From DASUPK01 sp963848955 (lineage in GTDB: Bacteria > Actinomycetota > Thermoleophilia > Solirubrobacterales > 70-9): a stretch of 64,000 nt of DNA. The notes under the pieces were generated by a model that did not search any database, was not told the origin of the DNA, and saw only the letters and a program-made list of their open reading frames with translations. A program made the translations under genes and the position numbers. Shown here piece after piece: positions 53,163-62,293 of this stretch (position 1 is the stretch's first letter; each line of letters starts with the position of its first letter). The stretch lies in assembly GCA_963848955.1 (NCBI GenBank), contig CAWKFQ010000021.1, positions 53,196-117,195 on the forward strand. Reading direction: 5' to 3'.

Positions 53163-53189
53163 AATTATATAGTTAGCAGAATGGCTAAC
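53163..53189. promoter_or_regulatory. Shared promoter and ArsR-type operator spanning the arsR-like start codon
   Basis: Minus-strand TATAAT (53163-53168) serves the DUF899 pair; plus-strand TATAGT (53168-53173) lies 7 nt before ATG 53181. GTTAGC-AGAATG-GCTAAC (53172-53189) is a perfect inverted repeat centred on the start codon, so a bound regulator would block both promoters. Confidence 0.65.
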
Positions 53190-53501
53190 GATGATGTGTT
53201 CAGGGCGCTGGCCCACCCGACTCGCCGGGACATCGTGGAGCGGCTCAGCGGAGGCGCCTCGACCGTGGGCGAGGCCACCCGGGACCTCGGGGTCTCAAAG
53301 CCCACCATCTCCCGCCACCTGAAGATGCTCGAGGAGGCCGGCGTGATCAGCCGGGTGATCGACGGCCGCACTCATCGCCTCACACTGCGGCCGGAGACGC
53401 TTGCCGAGACCTCGGATTGGATAGACATTCAGCGGGCCCGCTGGGAGCGGCTCTTCGATGTCGTCGGCGAGTACCTCGACGAGCGAAAGGAGCGAGGGTG
53501 A
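53181..53501 (+). CDS. ArsR/SmtB-type winged-helix regulator
   Basis: 106 aa. FRALAHPTRRDIVERLSGGA, TVGEATRDLGVSKPTISRHL and KMLEEAGVISRVIDGRTHRL are the winged HTH of the SdpR-like branch that usually precedes an SRPBCC gene; no metal-binding Cys pair is visible. Its GTGA overlap with the SRPBCC gene indicates coupled translation, and the operator over its own start predicts autoregulation together with the DUF899 genes. Confidence 0.9.
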   Translation: MANDDVFRALAHPTRRDIVERLSGGASTVGEATRDLGVSKPTISRHLKMLEEAGVISRVIDGRTHRLTLRPETLAETSDWIDIQRARWERLFDVVGEYLDERKERG

Positions 53502-53942
53502 CCAAGGATTCGGCGCAGGTGGTGCGGATCGAGCGGACCTTCGACGCTCGGGCGGAGGACGTCTTCGACGCCTGGACCAGCGAGGAGGTCATCCGGCGCT
53601 GGTTCATACCCGCCCAGGGCTGGCAGGAGCCGAGCGCGGAGGTGGATCTGCGTGTGGGCGGGACGGTCCGCGTCGTGATGCGAGACCCCGACGGGCGACC
53701 CGGTCGAGGCAGGCGGGGAGTACACGGAGATCGACCGCCCGCACCGGCTCGCTTTCACCTGGACGTTCGACGACGACCCGTCGAATCAGCAGCTGATCGA
53801 GATCGAGTTCACCGAGCGGGACGGCGCCACGACCGTGGTGTTCGTCAACAGCAACATCTCCCAGGAGAGGCGGCGTGATGCGCAGTACGACGGCTGGTCG
53901 ACCTGTTTCGATGAGATGGCGCGGGTTCTGGCGTCTAAGTAG
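53498..53942 (+). CDS. SRPBCC/AHSA1 domain protein, one frame break
   Basis: About 147 aa from GTG 53498. VVRIERTFDARAEDVFDAWT, SEEVIRRWFIPAQGW and VDLRVGGTVRVVMRDPDG begin an AHSA1 domain; near 53702 one extra base breaks the frame, and EAGGEYTEIDRPHRLAFTWT, IEIEFTERDGATTVVFVNSN to ARVLASK continue. ArsR-SRPBCC pairs are common in actinobacteria; the SRPBCC partner may bind the signal. Confidence 0.82.
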
Positions 53943-53955
53943 GAGAGGCCCAAAC

Positions 53956-54687
53956 GTGGACGTCACCTTCCCAGGAGAGAGCGCCGAGTACAGGGCGGCG
54001 CGTAACGAGCTGCTCGAGCAAGGAGATCGAGCTCCGCCGCCAGATGGAGTCTGTGGCCGGCGGAGCGGCGGAATCTGCCACCGCGGCGGCGAGGTACCCG
54101 AGGACTACGTCTTCGAGGGTGAGGGGCCCGACGGGACGCCAATGAACCTCCGCCTGTCGGAGCTGTTCGCGCCGGGCAAGGACTCGCTGGCGATCTACAG
54201 CTTCATGTTCCCCCGCGACCCCGAGGACGACGCGCCCGGGCCGGTTCGGGAGAAGGAGACCGCGAAGCTGCCCCTGGCGGAGGGCCCGTGCCCGTCCTGC
54301 GTTGCCCTCCTCGACCAGCTCGACGGGATGATCGAGCACGCGAGCCAGTTCGTGAACTTCGCGGCGGTGGCAAAGTCCCCGCTCGACCGGCTGCTGACCT
54401 GGAAGCGGGAGCGCGGCTGGCGCCGGCTGCGGCTGCTCTCCTCCGCCGGCAACACCTACAACCGTGACTACCTCGCCGAGACTCCGGAGGGCGCCCAGCG
54501 GCCGATGCTGAACGTCTTCCACCGCGACGGCGGGGAGATCCGGCACTTCTGGGGATCCGAGCTCTTCTATGCCCCCTGGGATCCGGGACAGGATCCGCGG
54601 CATGTCGGGACCCTCGAGCCCCTCTGGAATCTCTTCGACCTGACGCCGGAAGGGCGCCCCGATTGGGACGAGCAGCTGAGCTACTAG
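53956..54687 (+). CDS. DUF899 thioredoxin-fold protein C, two frame breaks
   Basis: About 243 aa from GTG 53956. After DVTFPGESAEYRAARNELLE a shifted frame gives EIELRRQMESVA, then back to GGEVPEDYVFEGEGPDGTPM, YSFMFPRDPEDDAP, the CPSC pair (GPCPSCVALLDQLDG) and LLTWKRERGWRRLRLLSSAG. It is the EIELRRQ-type DUF899, a different branch from A and B. Position in the ArsR operon suggests the same regulator controls all three. Confidence 0.8.
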   Translation: MDVTFPGESAEYRAARNELLEQGDRAPPPDGVCGRRSGGICHRGGEVPEDYVFEGEGPDGTPMNLRLSELFAPGKDSLAIYSFMFPRDPEDDAPGPVREKETAKLPLAEGPCPSCVALLDQLDGMIEHASQFVNFAAVAKSPLDRLLTWKRERGWRRLRLLSSAGNTYNRDYLAETPEGAQRPMLNVFHRDGGEIRHFWGSELFYAPWDPGQDPRHVGTLEPLWNLFDLTPEGRPDWDEQLSY

Positions 54688-54750
54688 CCGGGCATCGCTG
54701 AGGCGTATCTTCGATCGGGTGGACGTCAGCTACGGCGAAAGGGCTTGGAA

Positions 54751-55745
54751 ATGAAGAAGCGCAATCTCGGTGATCTCGAAGTCTCGGAGATGGGCCTCGG
54801 CTGCATGGGGATGTCGGCCTTCTACGGCACCACCGACGAGCAGGAATCGATCGCGACGATCCAGCGGGCGCTGGAGCTGGGGATCAACTTCCTCGACACC
54901 GCCCAGGTCTACGGGCCACTGACCAATGAGATGCTGGTCGGGCAGGCGCAGTCAAGGGGCACCGCGACGAGTACGTGATCGCGACCAAGTTCCAGCGCAA
55001 CATCGATGACGCGTAGCCCGGCGACATGTCGACCTCGGCGGGCCGTTGACGGCTCCGCCGAGAACGTGAGGAAGACTCTCGAGGGGTCGCTCCAGCGACT
55101 GGGCACCGACCACATCGACCTCTACTACCAGCACCGGGTCGATCCGAACGTCGAGATCGAGGAGACCGTGGGCGCGATGGCGGAGCTGGTGCGAGGCGGG
55201 AAAGGTCCGGCACCTCGGCCTCAGCGAGGCGGCGCCGGAGACGATCCGCCGCGCCCACGCCGTCCACCCGATCACCGCCCTGCAGACGGAGTACTCGGTC
55301 TTCGCCCGCGAGCCGGAGGCGGAGATCATTCCGACCTGTCGCGAGCTGGGGATCGGCTTCGTCTCCTACTCGCCTCTCGGGCGGGGCTTCCTGTCCGGCC
55401 GCTTCACCTCCCCGGACGAGCTCGCCGAGGACGACTTCAGGCGGACACAGCCCCGCTTCCAGGGCGAGAACCTGGAGGCGAACATGAGGATCGTGGCCAA
55501 GCTCCGCGAGATCGCCGAGGAGAAGGGCATCACGCCGGCCCAGCTCGCACTGGCCTGGGTGCTGGCGCAGGGCGATGACATCGTCCCGATCCCCGGGACC
55601 AAGCGCCGCAAATACCTGGAGGAGAACGCGGCCGCCGCCGACGTCGAGCTCACCGACGAGGAGCTCGTAGCGGATCGCGCAGGAGCTGCCCGAGGTCGCT
55701 GGGGAGCGCTACGAGGAGACCGGAATGGCCGCGGTGAACCTCTGA
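54751..55745 (+). pseudogene. Aldo/keto reductase, multiple frame breaks and one stop
   Basis: Pieces in order: KKRNLGDLEVSEMGLGCMGM, NFLDTAQVYGPLTNEMLVG (catalytic Asp/Tyr), DEYVIATKFQRNIDDA (catalytic Lys) directly followed by TAG, GSAENVRKTLEGSLQRLGTD, HIDLYYQHRVDPNVEIEETV (catalytic His), LQTEYSVFAREPEAEIIPTC and GTKRRKYLEENAAAADVELT to MAAVNL and the stop at 55743. About four indels plus a stop break a normal 330-residue AKR. Error or decay cannot be told apart here. Its stop overlaps the SDR ATG. Confidence 0.75.
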
Positions 55746-56715
55746 TGCCGGGCGCAGCCGCCTCCCTGATCACGACGCCCTTCGGCGCCGAGTCGACGGC
55801 CGCCGAGGTGGTCGAAGGGGATCGACCTCAGCCGGCAAGCGGGCGATCGTCACCGGCGCCGCCTCCGGCATCGGGTCGAGACCGCCCGCGCACTGGCCGG
55901 CGCTGGAGCCGCGGTCACCCTCGCGGTCCGCAAGACGGCGACGGCGAGACGGTTGCCGCGGACATCCGCTCCACCACCGGCAACGACGAGGTGACGGTCG
56001 CCCCTCTGGAGCTGACCGACCGCGCCAGCATCGACGCCTTCGTTGACGGCGCTGGGACGGGCCACTCGACATCCTGGTCAACAACGCAGGAGTGATGGCG
56101 ATCCAGGAGCTGACCCTGACCGACCGCGGCGACGAGATGCAGTTCGCGACCAACCACCTGGGCCACTTCGCCCTCGCGCTCGGCCTGCACGACGCGCTGG
56201 CCGCGGCCGAGGGTGCCCGGATCGTCTCGGTCAGCTCCAGCGGTCACCTGCGTTCCCCGGTCGTCTTCGACGACCTCGACTACGCGTTCCGCGAATACGA
56301 CCCGTTCGGGGCCTATGGGCAGTCGAAGACGGCGAACGTCCTCTTCGCCGTCGAGGCCACGAGGCGCTGGGCGGAGGACGGGATCACCGCAAACGCGTTG
56401 ATGCCGGGAGGAATCGCGACTCCGCTGCAGCGCCACGTGCTCGAGGCGGATCCGGACTACATGGAGAAGGCCACCGACCGGTACGAGCGCGCCGGCCTGA
56501 CTCTGAAAACCCCCGAGCAGGGCGCGGCGACCTCGATCCTGCTCGCGGCCTCGCCGCTGCTCGAGGGCGTGGGCGGCCGCTACTTCGAGGACTGCAACGA
56601 GGCTCCGGTCGTCCATCGCCGCCCCGAGTTCGGGGTCGGCGGCGTCGCCTTCTACGCGGTCGACCCCGGCAATGCGGGGCGGCTCTGGGAGGTTTCGCTG
56701 GGCTTGATCGGTTAG
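55745..56715 (+). pseudogene. SDR family oxidoreductase, frame-broken at the N-terminal half
   Basis: From ATG 55745: GAAASLITTPFGAESTAAEV, then in other frames KRAIVTGAASGIG, TARALAGAGAAVTLAVRKT, EVTVAPLELTDRASIDAFVD, ILVNNAGVMAI; from 56092 a single frame runs FATNHLGHFALALGLHDALA, VSSSGHLRS, YGQSKTANVLFAVEATRRWA to SLGLIG. Retinol-dehydrogenase-like SDR of about 323 aa. Three or more indels fall in the first 350 nt. The end overlaps the convergent flavoprotein gene by 4 nt. Confidence 0.75.
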
Positions 56716-57918
56716 CCGGTTGGCGCCGGGGCGTCGGCGAACCAGCGCGCCATGCGCTCGCGGTCATCAGCTCCGACGGCTCGAGCCGGCGGCTGAAGGT
56801 GTCGCGTAGGTCCTGACCGGCGTCGGGCTCGGAGGCCCAGCCCCTGAACGAGCGGTCCGGCCGTATCGGGCTTGGGGAAGCGACCCCAGGCGAAGGACCA
56901 GTCGTAGTGCTCGGCGGCGCGCGCGTCGCGCCAGGCCTCGTATTCGTCGAGCGACCCGTCGGCGGTGGAGAGCTGCTCGGCGACGTAGATCGCCTGCTCG
57001 ACCGCGTCGTTGATTCCCTGCGCCGTGGCGGGGTGCTTGAAGTGACAGGCGTCGCCGAGCAGTGCCCAGCCCGGCCCGGTCGGCCTGCGGAAGAACCCGC
57101 GCATCAGCGACTCCGGGGCGACGGTGATCTCGCTGACCAGCTCCGCCCGGTCGAGGACCTCGGGCTCGATCAGCTCGGGCGCGAGCCGCAGGGTCTCCAG
57201 GTACCTGCGATGCCTCTCGTCCTTCGTGCCCTTCGTCAGGTCCGCATTGCCTCCCGCGATCAGCATGTGCAGGCCGTCCTCGATGGCCCAACGGTTCCCG
57301 ACCACGTCCTCGCCGGCCAGCAGCGTCATGTAGCCGTTGTCCGGGATCCCTCTCCAGTAGGCGAACAGGAACGCGAACTCGCCCTGCTGCGGGCGCTGCT
57401 TCTCGAGCCCAAGCTTCCCGGCCGACGGTCGAGCCGCGGCCGTCCGCCCCGAAGACCCATTTCGCCCTGACGCTATCCCCGCTCTCGAGGACCACCCCGG
57501 TGACCGGGTCCTCGTCGGTCCCCTTGCCGATCAGATCCACGACGCGCTCGCCGAACCGGCCCTCCGCACCGGCGGCGAGCGCGGTGTCGACGATCGCCTT
57601 GTCGAGCGCCGATCGGCGGGGGCCGATGCACATATCGAAGCCGTCGATCGGGGTGTAGCGACCCTCGATCACGTTGCCCAGGCCGATGATCCTGCTCGCC
57701 ACCATCGGCACGTCGTGCCGCGCATGGAGCGTGTCGAGAACGCCGAGCTGCTCGAAGCGGGAGACGGTGTTCGGGTAGACGAAGTGGGTCGAGACCGTCT
57801 CGCTCGGGAAGGTGTCCCGATCCACGACGAGGACGTCCCAGTCCCTCTCGGCCAGCGCTATCGCGAGGGTCGAGCCGGCACACCGGGCTCCGACGATGAC
57901 CGCGTCCTTCTCCACCAT
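56712..57918 (-). CDS. FAD-dependent monooxygenase/geranylgeranyl-reductase-like protein, two frame breaks
   Basis: About 402 aa from ATG 57918. DAVIVGARCAGSTLAIALAE (FAD motif), STHFVYPNTVSRFEQLGVLD, FDMCIGPRRSALDKAIVDTA and VFGADGRGSTVG; after a slip near 57430, FAFLFAYWRGIPDNGYMTLL and the second FAD motif WALLGDACHFKHPATAQGIN. A last slip near 56820 alters the tail. Group A flavoprotein hydroxylase fold; substrate unknown. Confidence 0.82.
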
Positions 57919-57967
57919 TTCAGCGGGCGAGCGTATCCCGCCTCGGGCGCCCCGGGTGTGAGTGGCG

Positions 57968-58361
57968 TCACCCGCCTTCGAGGGCGGTCCGTGCGTCGTC
58001 GCGGTCGCGGTAGACCCCGAAGTGGACGACGAGTCCGTCCCGGAAGGTCCAGAGATGGGCGCCGCTGCGCCTCCATCTCGGCGCCGCTCTCCTTGCCGCG
58101 GCCCTTCCACCGGACGAGCGCCAGGATCCGATCTCCCGACTGGATGAACTCCTCGGCCTCGATGGTCAGGGGGCGCTCCCAGGCACTGAGCCAATCCCGC
58201 ATCACCTCGACGAATCCCTCGTAGCTGTCTGCCCGGATCGGGTCCCCCATGCCGAAGGTCTCGGTCGTCATCTCCGGGTGGAAGAACTCGGCGTGTCCCG
58301 TGTAGTCGCCGTCGCCCCACTCCTCGTAGAGGGCTTTGAGCTTCTCGAGCGGCTCAGGCAC
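57968..58361 (-). CDS. SnoaL/NTF2-like protein, copy 7, one frame break
   Basis: About 131 aa; GTG 58361 overlaps the rpiA stop by 8 nt. EKLKALYEEWGDGDYTGHAE, FFHPEMTTETFGMGDPIRAD and ADSYEGFVEVMRDWLSAWER, then after a slip near 58070 HLWTFRDGLVVHFGVYRDRD to ALEGG and the stop. Clear SnoaL-like domain; translationally coupled to rpiA. Confidence 0.78.
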
Positions 58362-59013
58362 GCTCGACCGAGTCGCCCCGCCCGATCAGCACCTCGCTCA
58401 CCATCCGGGCGGGGAACAGCCCGTGGTCGATGACGCCCGGGATCGCGGCCAGTCGACTGGCGAGCTCGGCGGGGTCGCCGACATCTCCCTCGTAGTCGGC
58501 GATCACGCCGCCGTCGGGGCTGGTCGGGGTCTCCCGGCGCTGCGTGACGGGACCCAGGTTTTCCGAGATCCGCGTCAGGGTTGACGCGAGCCCGAACGGA
58601 AACAGCTCCAGCGGGATCGGGGCCGCGATCCGATCGACGGTCTTGGACGAGTCCGCGATCACGACGAACCGCTCCGCGGTGGCCGCGACGATCTTCTCGC
58701 GCGTGTGTGCGCCACCGCCGCCCTTGACCAGCCAGTGGTCGGAGGCGATCTGGTCGGCACCGTCGATCGCGATGTCGAGGTGATCGAGCCAGTCGAAGTT
58801 CTCCATCGGGAGGCCGAGCTCGCGGGCGTGCTGCTCTGTGGCCTCAGAGGTCGCGACGCAGCGCAGGTCGCTCAGGCCGCGGTTTGCGATCGCGGGCAGC
58901 AGGTGGGCGACCGTGGAGCCCGTGCCGAGGCCCACCGTCATCCCGTCCTCCACCAGCTCGGCGGCGGCCTCCGCAGCCAGCTTTTTCTCTGCGTCGAGAT
59001 TGGCCTCGGTCAC
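58354..59013 (-). CDS. rpiA: Ribose-5-phosphate isomerase A
   Basis: 219 aa from GTG 59013. MTVGLGTGSTVAHLLPAI, LDIAIDGADQI, WLVKGGGGAHTREKIVAATA and FGLASTLTRI are the RpiA signatures including the catalytic Asp and Lys/Glu regions. Interconverts ribose-5-P and ribulose-5-P. TAGTGT, 7 nt, GTG fixes the start; the upstream GTG at 59022 overlaps the -10. Divergent from tkt. Confidence 0.94.
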   Translation of the reverse strand: MTEANLDAEKKLAAEAAAELVEDGMTVGLGTGSTVAHLLPAIANRGLSDLRCVATSEATEQHARELGLPMENFDWLDHLDIAIDGADQIASDHWLVKGGGGAHTREKIVAATAERFVVIADSSKTVDRIAAPIPLELFPFGLASTLTRISENLGPVTQRRETPTSPDGGVIADYEGDVGDPAELASRLAAIPGVIDHGLFPARMVSEVLIGRGDSVERA

Positions 59014-59043
59014 CGAGGGCACACTAGTCGTAGGATCGTGGAG
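59014..59043. promoter_or_regulatory. Overlapping divergent leaderless promoters, rpiA / tkt
   Basis: Only 30 bp separate the two start codons. Minus-strand TAGTGT (59021-59026) and plus-strand TAGGAT (59031-59036) are each 7 nt from their start, repeating the zwf/gnd arrangement. Confidence 0.65.
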
Positions 59044-61116
59044 ATGGCAGTAGCAGCCGAACGTCGCACCGACATCGACCAGCTGTGCATCAACACGATC
59101 CGCACCCTGTCGATCGACGCGATCCAGAAGGCGAACTCCGGCCACCCCGGCTCGCCGATGGCACTCGCCCCGCTGGCCTACGTGATCTGGCAGCGTTTTC
59201 TCCGCTTCGATCCGCAGCAGCCGATCTGGCCGAATCGCGACCGCTTCGTGCTCTCCAACGGTCACGCCTCGATGCTCCTCTACTCGATGCTCTACCTGAC
59301 CGGTGTGCGGGCTGTCGATCCCGACTACGAGGTGGTCGGCGAGCCGTCGGTCAGCCTCGACGACATCAAGCGCTTCAGGCAGCTCGACTCCAAGTGTCCC
59401 GGCCACCCCGAGTACCGCTGGACCTCAGGGGTCGAGAGCACCACCGGCCCGCTCGGACAGGGAGTGGCCACGAGCGTCGGAATGGCCGTCGCCTCCAAGT
59501 GGCTGGCCGCCCGCTACAACGCCCCCGGCTTCGAGATCTTCGATTTCGACGTCTACACCGTCTGCGGCGATGGCGACCTGGAGGAGGGGGTCTCGAACGA
59601 GGCGGCCTCCCTGGCAGGCCACCAGCAGCTCGACAACCTCTGCTGGGTCTACGACAACAACCACATCTCCATCGACGGGCCCACGGAACTCGCCTTTACG
59701 GACGACGTCGCCGCCCGCTTCGCCGGCTACGGCTGGAACGTGACGCGGGTGGGCGACGCAAACGACCTCGATCTGATCACCCGGGCCTTTGAGGTGTTCC
59801 GCCAGGAACAGGAGCGCCCGACGCTGATCGTCCTGGACAGCCACATCGGTTGGGGGTCACCCCACAAGGTGGACACGGCGGAGGCTCACGGCGAGCCACT
59901 CGGCGAGGAGGAGGTCCGGGAGACGAAGCGCGCCTACGGTTGGCCCGAAGATGCGCAGTTCCTGGTCCCGGACGGGGTTCAGGAGCACTTCGATGAGGGC
60001 GTCGGCAGGCGCGGCGCGGAGCTCCGTCAGGAGTGGGAGGACCTGCTGGAGAGCTACACCCGCGAGCACGAGTCGCTCGCGCACGAGATCGGCGCCATGC
60101 AGCGCCGCGAGCTCCCCGAGGGCTGGGACACCGACATCCCGAGCTTCGAACCCGACGAGAAGGGGATGGCGACCCGCAAGGCCTCGAATCAGGTGGAGAA
60201 CGCCGTCGCGGGCCGGATCCCGTGGCTGCTGGCGGGCTCCGCGGACCTCACCGACTCGACCTCCGTCCGCCTCAAGGACGTGGAGGGGGCCGAGGACTTC
60301 GAGCCCGCGTCTCGCCATGGCCGCCAGCTTCACTTCGGGATCCGCGAGCACGAGTCGGCGGCGCTGTCGAACGGGCTCTCCCTTTCCAAGCTTCGGCCCC
60401 TCTGGTCCACCTATCTGACGTTCTCGGACTACGCCAAGCCCGCCATCCGGCTCTCCGCGCTGATGGAGCTGCCCGTGATCCATCTCTTCACCCACGACTC
60501 GATCGGGCTCGGCGAGGACGGCCCCACGCACCAGCCGGTCGAGCACCTGGCCGGGCTGCGCGCGATCCCGGGACTCGACGTGATCAGGCCGGCCGACGCC
60601 AACGAGGTCTCGGAGGCCTGGCGAGCCGCCCTCGACCGCCACCACCAGCCCGTCGCGCTCGTCCTGACCCGCCAGGACGTGCCGATCATCGACCGCTCCC
60701 GCTACGCCTCCGCGGAGGGGCTGCGCCGGGGCGGCTACGTGCTCGCCGATCCTGAGGATGGCGATCCCGAGGTGATCCTGATCGCCACCGGCAGCGAGGT
60801 ATCGCTGGCCGTGGCCGCCCACGAGAAGCTGATCTCCGACGGGGTCCGCTCGCGAGTGGTCAGCCTGCCCTGCTGGGAGCTCTTCGAGCGCCAGGATCAG
60901 TCCTACCGCGACCAGGTGCTGCCGCCGGAGATCACCGCGCGGGTCTCGATCGAGGAGGCATCTACCCTGGGTTGGGAGCGGTTCGTCGGTTTCGCGGGAG
61001 CGAAGATCGGCATGCACACCTTCGGTTCCTCCGCACCGCTCAAGGACGTACAGACAAAGTTCGGGTTCACTCCAGACCGAGTGGCCGAGACAGCCAAGGA
61101 GGTACTTGGACGATGA
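59044..61116 (+). CDS. tkt: Transketolase
   Basis: 690 aa. DAIQKANSGHPGSPMALAPL, LSNGHASMLLYSML, VESTTGPLGQGVATSVGMAV, the ThDP motif GDGDLEEGVSNEAASLAGH, then pyrimidine-domain HFGIREHESAALSNGLSLSK, LFTHDSIGLGEDGPTHQPVE. Transfers two-carbon units in the non-oxidative branch. TAGGAT 7 nt before ATG. Overlaps tal by ATGA. Confidence 0.97.
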   Translation: MAVAAERRTDIDQLCINTIRTLSIDAIQKANSGHPGSPMALAPLAYVIWQRFLRFDPQQPIWPNRDRFVLSNGHASMLLYSMLYLTGVRAVDPDYEVVGEPSVSLDDIKRFRQLDSKCPGHPEYRWTSGVESTTGPLGQGVATSVGMAVASKWLAARYNAPGFEIFDFDVYTVCGDGDLEEGVSNEAASLAGHQQLDNLCWVYDNNHISIDGPTELAFTDDVAARFAGYGWNVTRVGDANDLDLITRAFEVFRQEQERPTLIVLDSHIGWGSPHKVDTAEAHGEPLGEEEVRETKRAYGWPEDAQFLVPDGVQEHFDEGVGRRGAELRQEWEDLLESYTREHESLAHEIGAMQRRELPEGWDTDIPSFEPDEKGMATRKASNQVENAVAGRIPWLLAGSADLTDSTSVRLKDVEGAEDFEPASRHGRQLHFGIREHESAALSNGLSLSKLRPLWSTYLTFSDYAKPAIRLSALMELPVIHLFTHDSIGLGEDGPTHQPVEHLAGLRAIPGLDVIRPADANEVSEAWRAALDRHHQPVALVLTRQDVPIIDRSRYASAEGLRRGGYVLADPEDGDPEVILIATGSEVSLAVAAHEKLISDGVRSRVVSLPCWELFERQDQSYRDQVLPPEITARVSIEEASTLGWERFVGFAGAKIGMHTFGSSAPLKDVQTKFGFTPDRVAETAKEVLGR

Positions 61117-62189
61117 AGCCCACGCAACAGCTGCACGACCTCGGCCAGAGCCTCTGGCTCGACAACATCACCCGCACGATGCTCGACGACGGCACCCTCG
61201 AGGGCTACATCAACGAGCTCTCGATCACGGGTCTGACCTCCAACCCGACGATCTTCGACAAGGCGATCTCGGCGGGCGACGCATACGACGAGCAGATCGC
61301 GGAGCTCCGCGAGCAGGGGCTCGACGGGGAGGAGCTCTTCTTCGAGCTCGCCCTGAGCGACCTGCTGCGGGCGGCGAAGCTCTTCGAGCCCGAGCACAGG
61401 CGGACCGATCGCATGGACGGCTACGTCTCCCTCGAGGTCTCACCTCTGTTCGCCTACAAGACGGAGGAGACGATCAAGCAGGCCGCCGACATGCACGGCC
61501 GAGCCGCCGACAACGTCTTCATCAAGATCCCGGGTACGCCGGAGGGCCTGCCCGCCATCGAGGAGTCGATCTTCGCCGGCGTGCCGATCAACGTCACGCT
61601 GCTCTTCTCGAGCGACCAGACCATCGCCGCCGCCGAGGCCTACCTGAAGGGGATCGAGAGGCGGATCGAGGCCGGGCTCGACCCCGACGTGCCCTCCGTG
61701 CTCTCCATCTTCATCAGCCGCTGGGACGTCGCCATCAATGACGAGGTTCCGGACGAGCTGAAGAACACCCTCGGCGTCGCGGTCGGCAAGGTGACCTATC
61801 GAGACTGGCGCCGGTTCTTCTCCTCGGATCGCTGGAACGGGCTGGCCGAAAAGGGAGCGCGGCTGCAGCGGCTGCTCTTCGCCAGCACCGGCACCAAGGA
61901 CCCGGAGGCTTCGGACACGCTCTACATCGAGGCATTCGCCGCACCGGACACGATCGACACCATGCCCGACAAGACGCTCGAGGCCTTCGCGGACCACGGC
62001 AAGGTCGGTGATCCGCTGCCCGAGGACGGCGGCGACGCCGAGGAGGTCATGCAGGCCCACCGCGATGCGGGCATCGACACCGATGCGCTGGCGCTCCGCC
62101 TGCAGAAGGACGGCGCCGAGGCTTTCGTCAAGTCCTGGAACGAGCTGCTCGAGACGATCAAGAGCGAGTCCGCGCGCCTGGCTGCCTAG
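61113..62189 (+). CDS. tal: Transaldolase
   Basis: 358 aa, the long actinobacterial type. ATG overlaps the tkt stop; AAGGAGG within the end of tkt serves as ribosome site. GLTSNPTIFDKAIS, YVSLEVSPLFAYKTEETIKQ, the Schiff-base Lys in NVFIKIPGTPEG, INVTLLFSSDQT and LFASTGTKDP. It transfers dihydroxyacetone between sugar phosphates. The longer open frame from 60972 is inside tkt and rejected. Confidence 0.96.
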   Translation: MKPTQQLHDLGQSLWLDNITRTMLDDGTLEGYINELSITGLTSNPTIFDKAISAGDAYDEQIAELREQGLDGEELFFELALSDLLRAAKLFEPEHRRTDRMDGYVSLEVSPLFAYKTEETIKQAADMHGRAADNVFIKIPGTPEGLPAIEESIFAGVPINVTLLFSSDQTIAAAEAYLKGIERRIEAGLDPDVPSVLSIFISRWDVAINDEVPDELKNTLGVAVGKVTYRDWRRFFSSDRWNGLAEKGARLQRLLFASTGTKDPEASDTLYIEAFAAPDTIDTMPDKTLEAFADHGKVGDPLPEDGGDAEEVMQAHRDAGIDTDALALRLQKDGAEAFVKSWNELLETIKSESARLAA

Positions 62190-62280
62190 AACGTCCTGCC
62201 TAAGGCTGCTCCTGGCTGCAAAAGTCAGGACAGTCCCGGGGCCGGGGTTCGCCGATGAGCATTTGATGAGCGGCGGCGCG

Positions 62281-62286
62281 TAGCGT
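62281..62286 (+). promoter_or_regulatory. -10 element TAGCGT of the terminal secreted-protein gene
   Basis: TAGCGT, 7 nt, GTG 62294, again without Shine-Dalgarno. Confidence 0.55.
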
Positions 62287-62293
62287 CGCTCTC

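Noticed and set aside
1406..58361. Programmed ribosomal frameshifting as explanation for the split genes
   Set aside because: More than 20 unrelated genes are affected in both directions, without a common slippery sequence, and compensating slips occur within about 45 nt (26205-26250).
58705..59043. N-terminal extension of transketolase starting at 58705
   Set aside because: It would run through the antisense of rpiA; ATG 59044 has the conserved N-terminus and the -10 at 7 nt.
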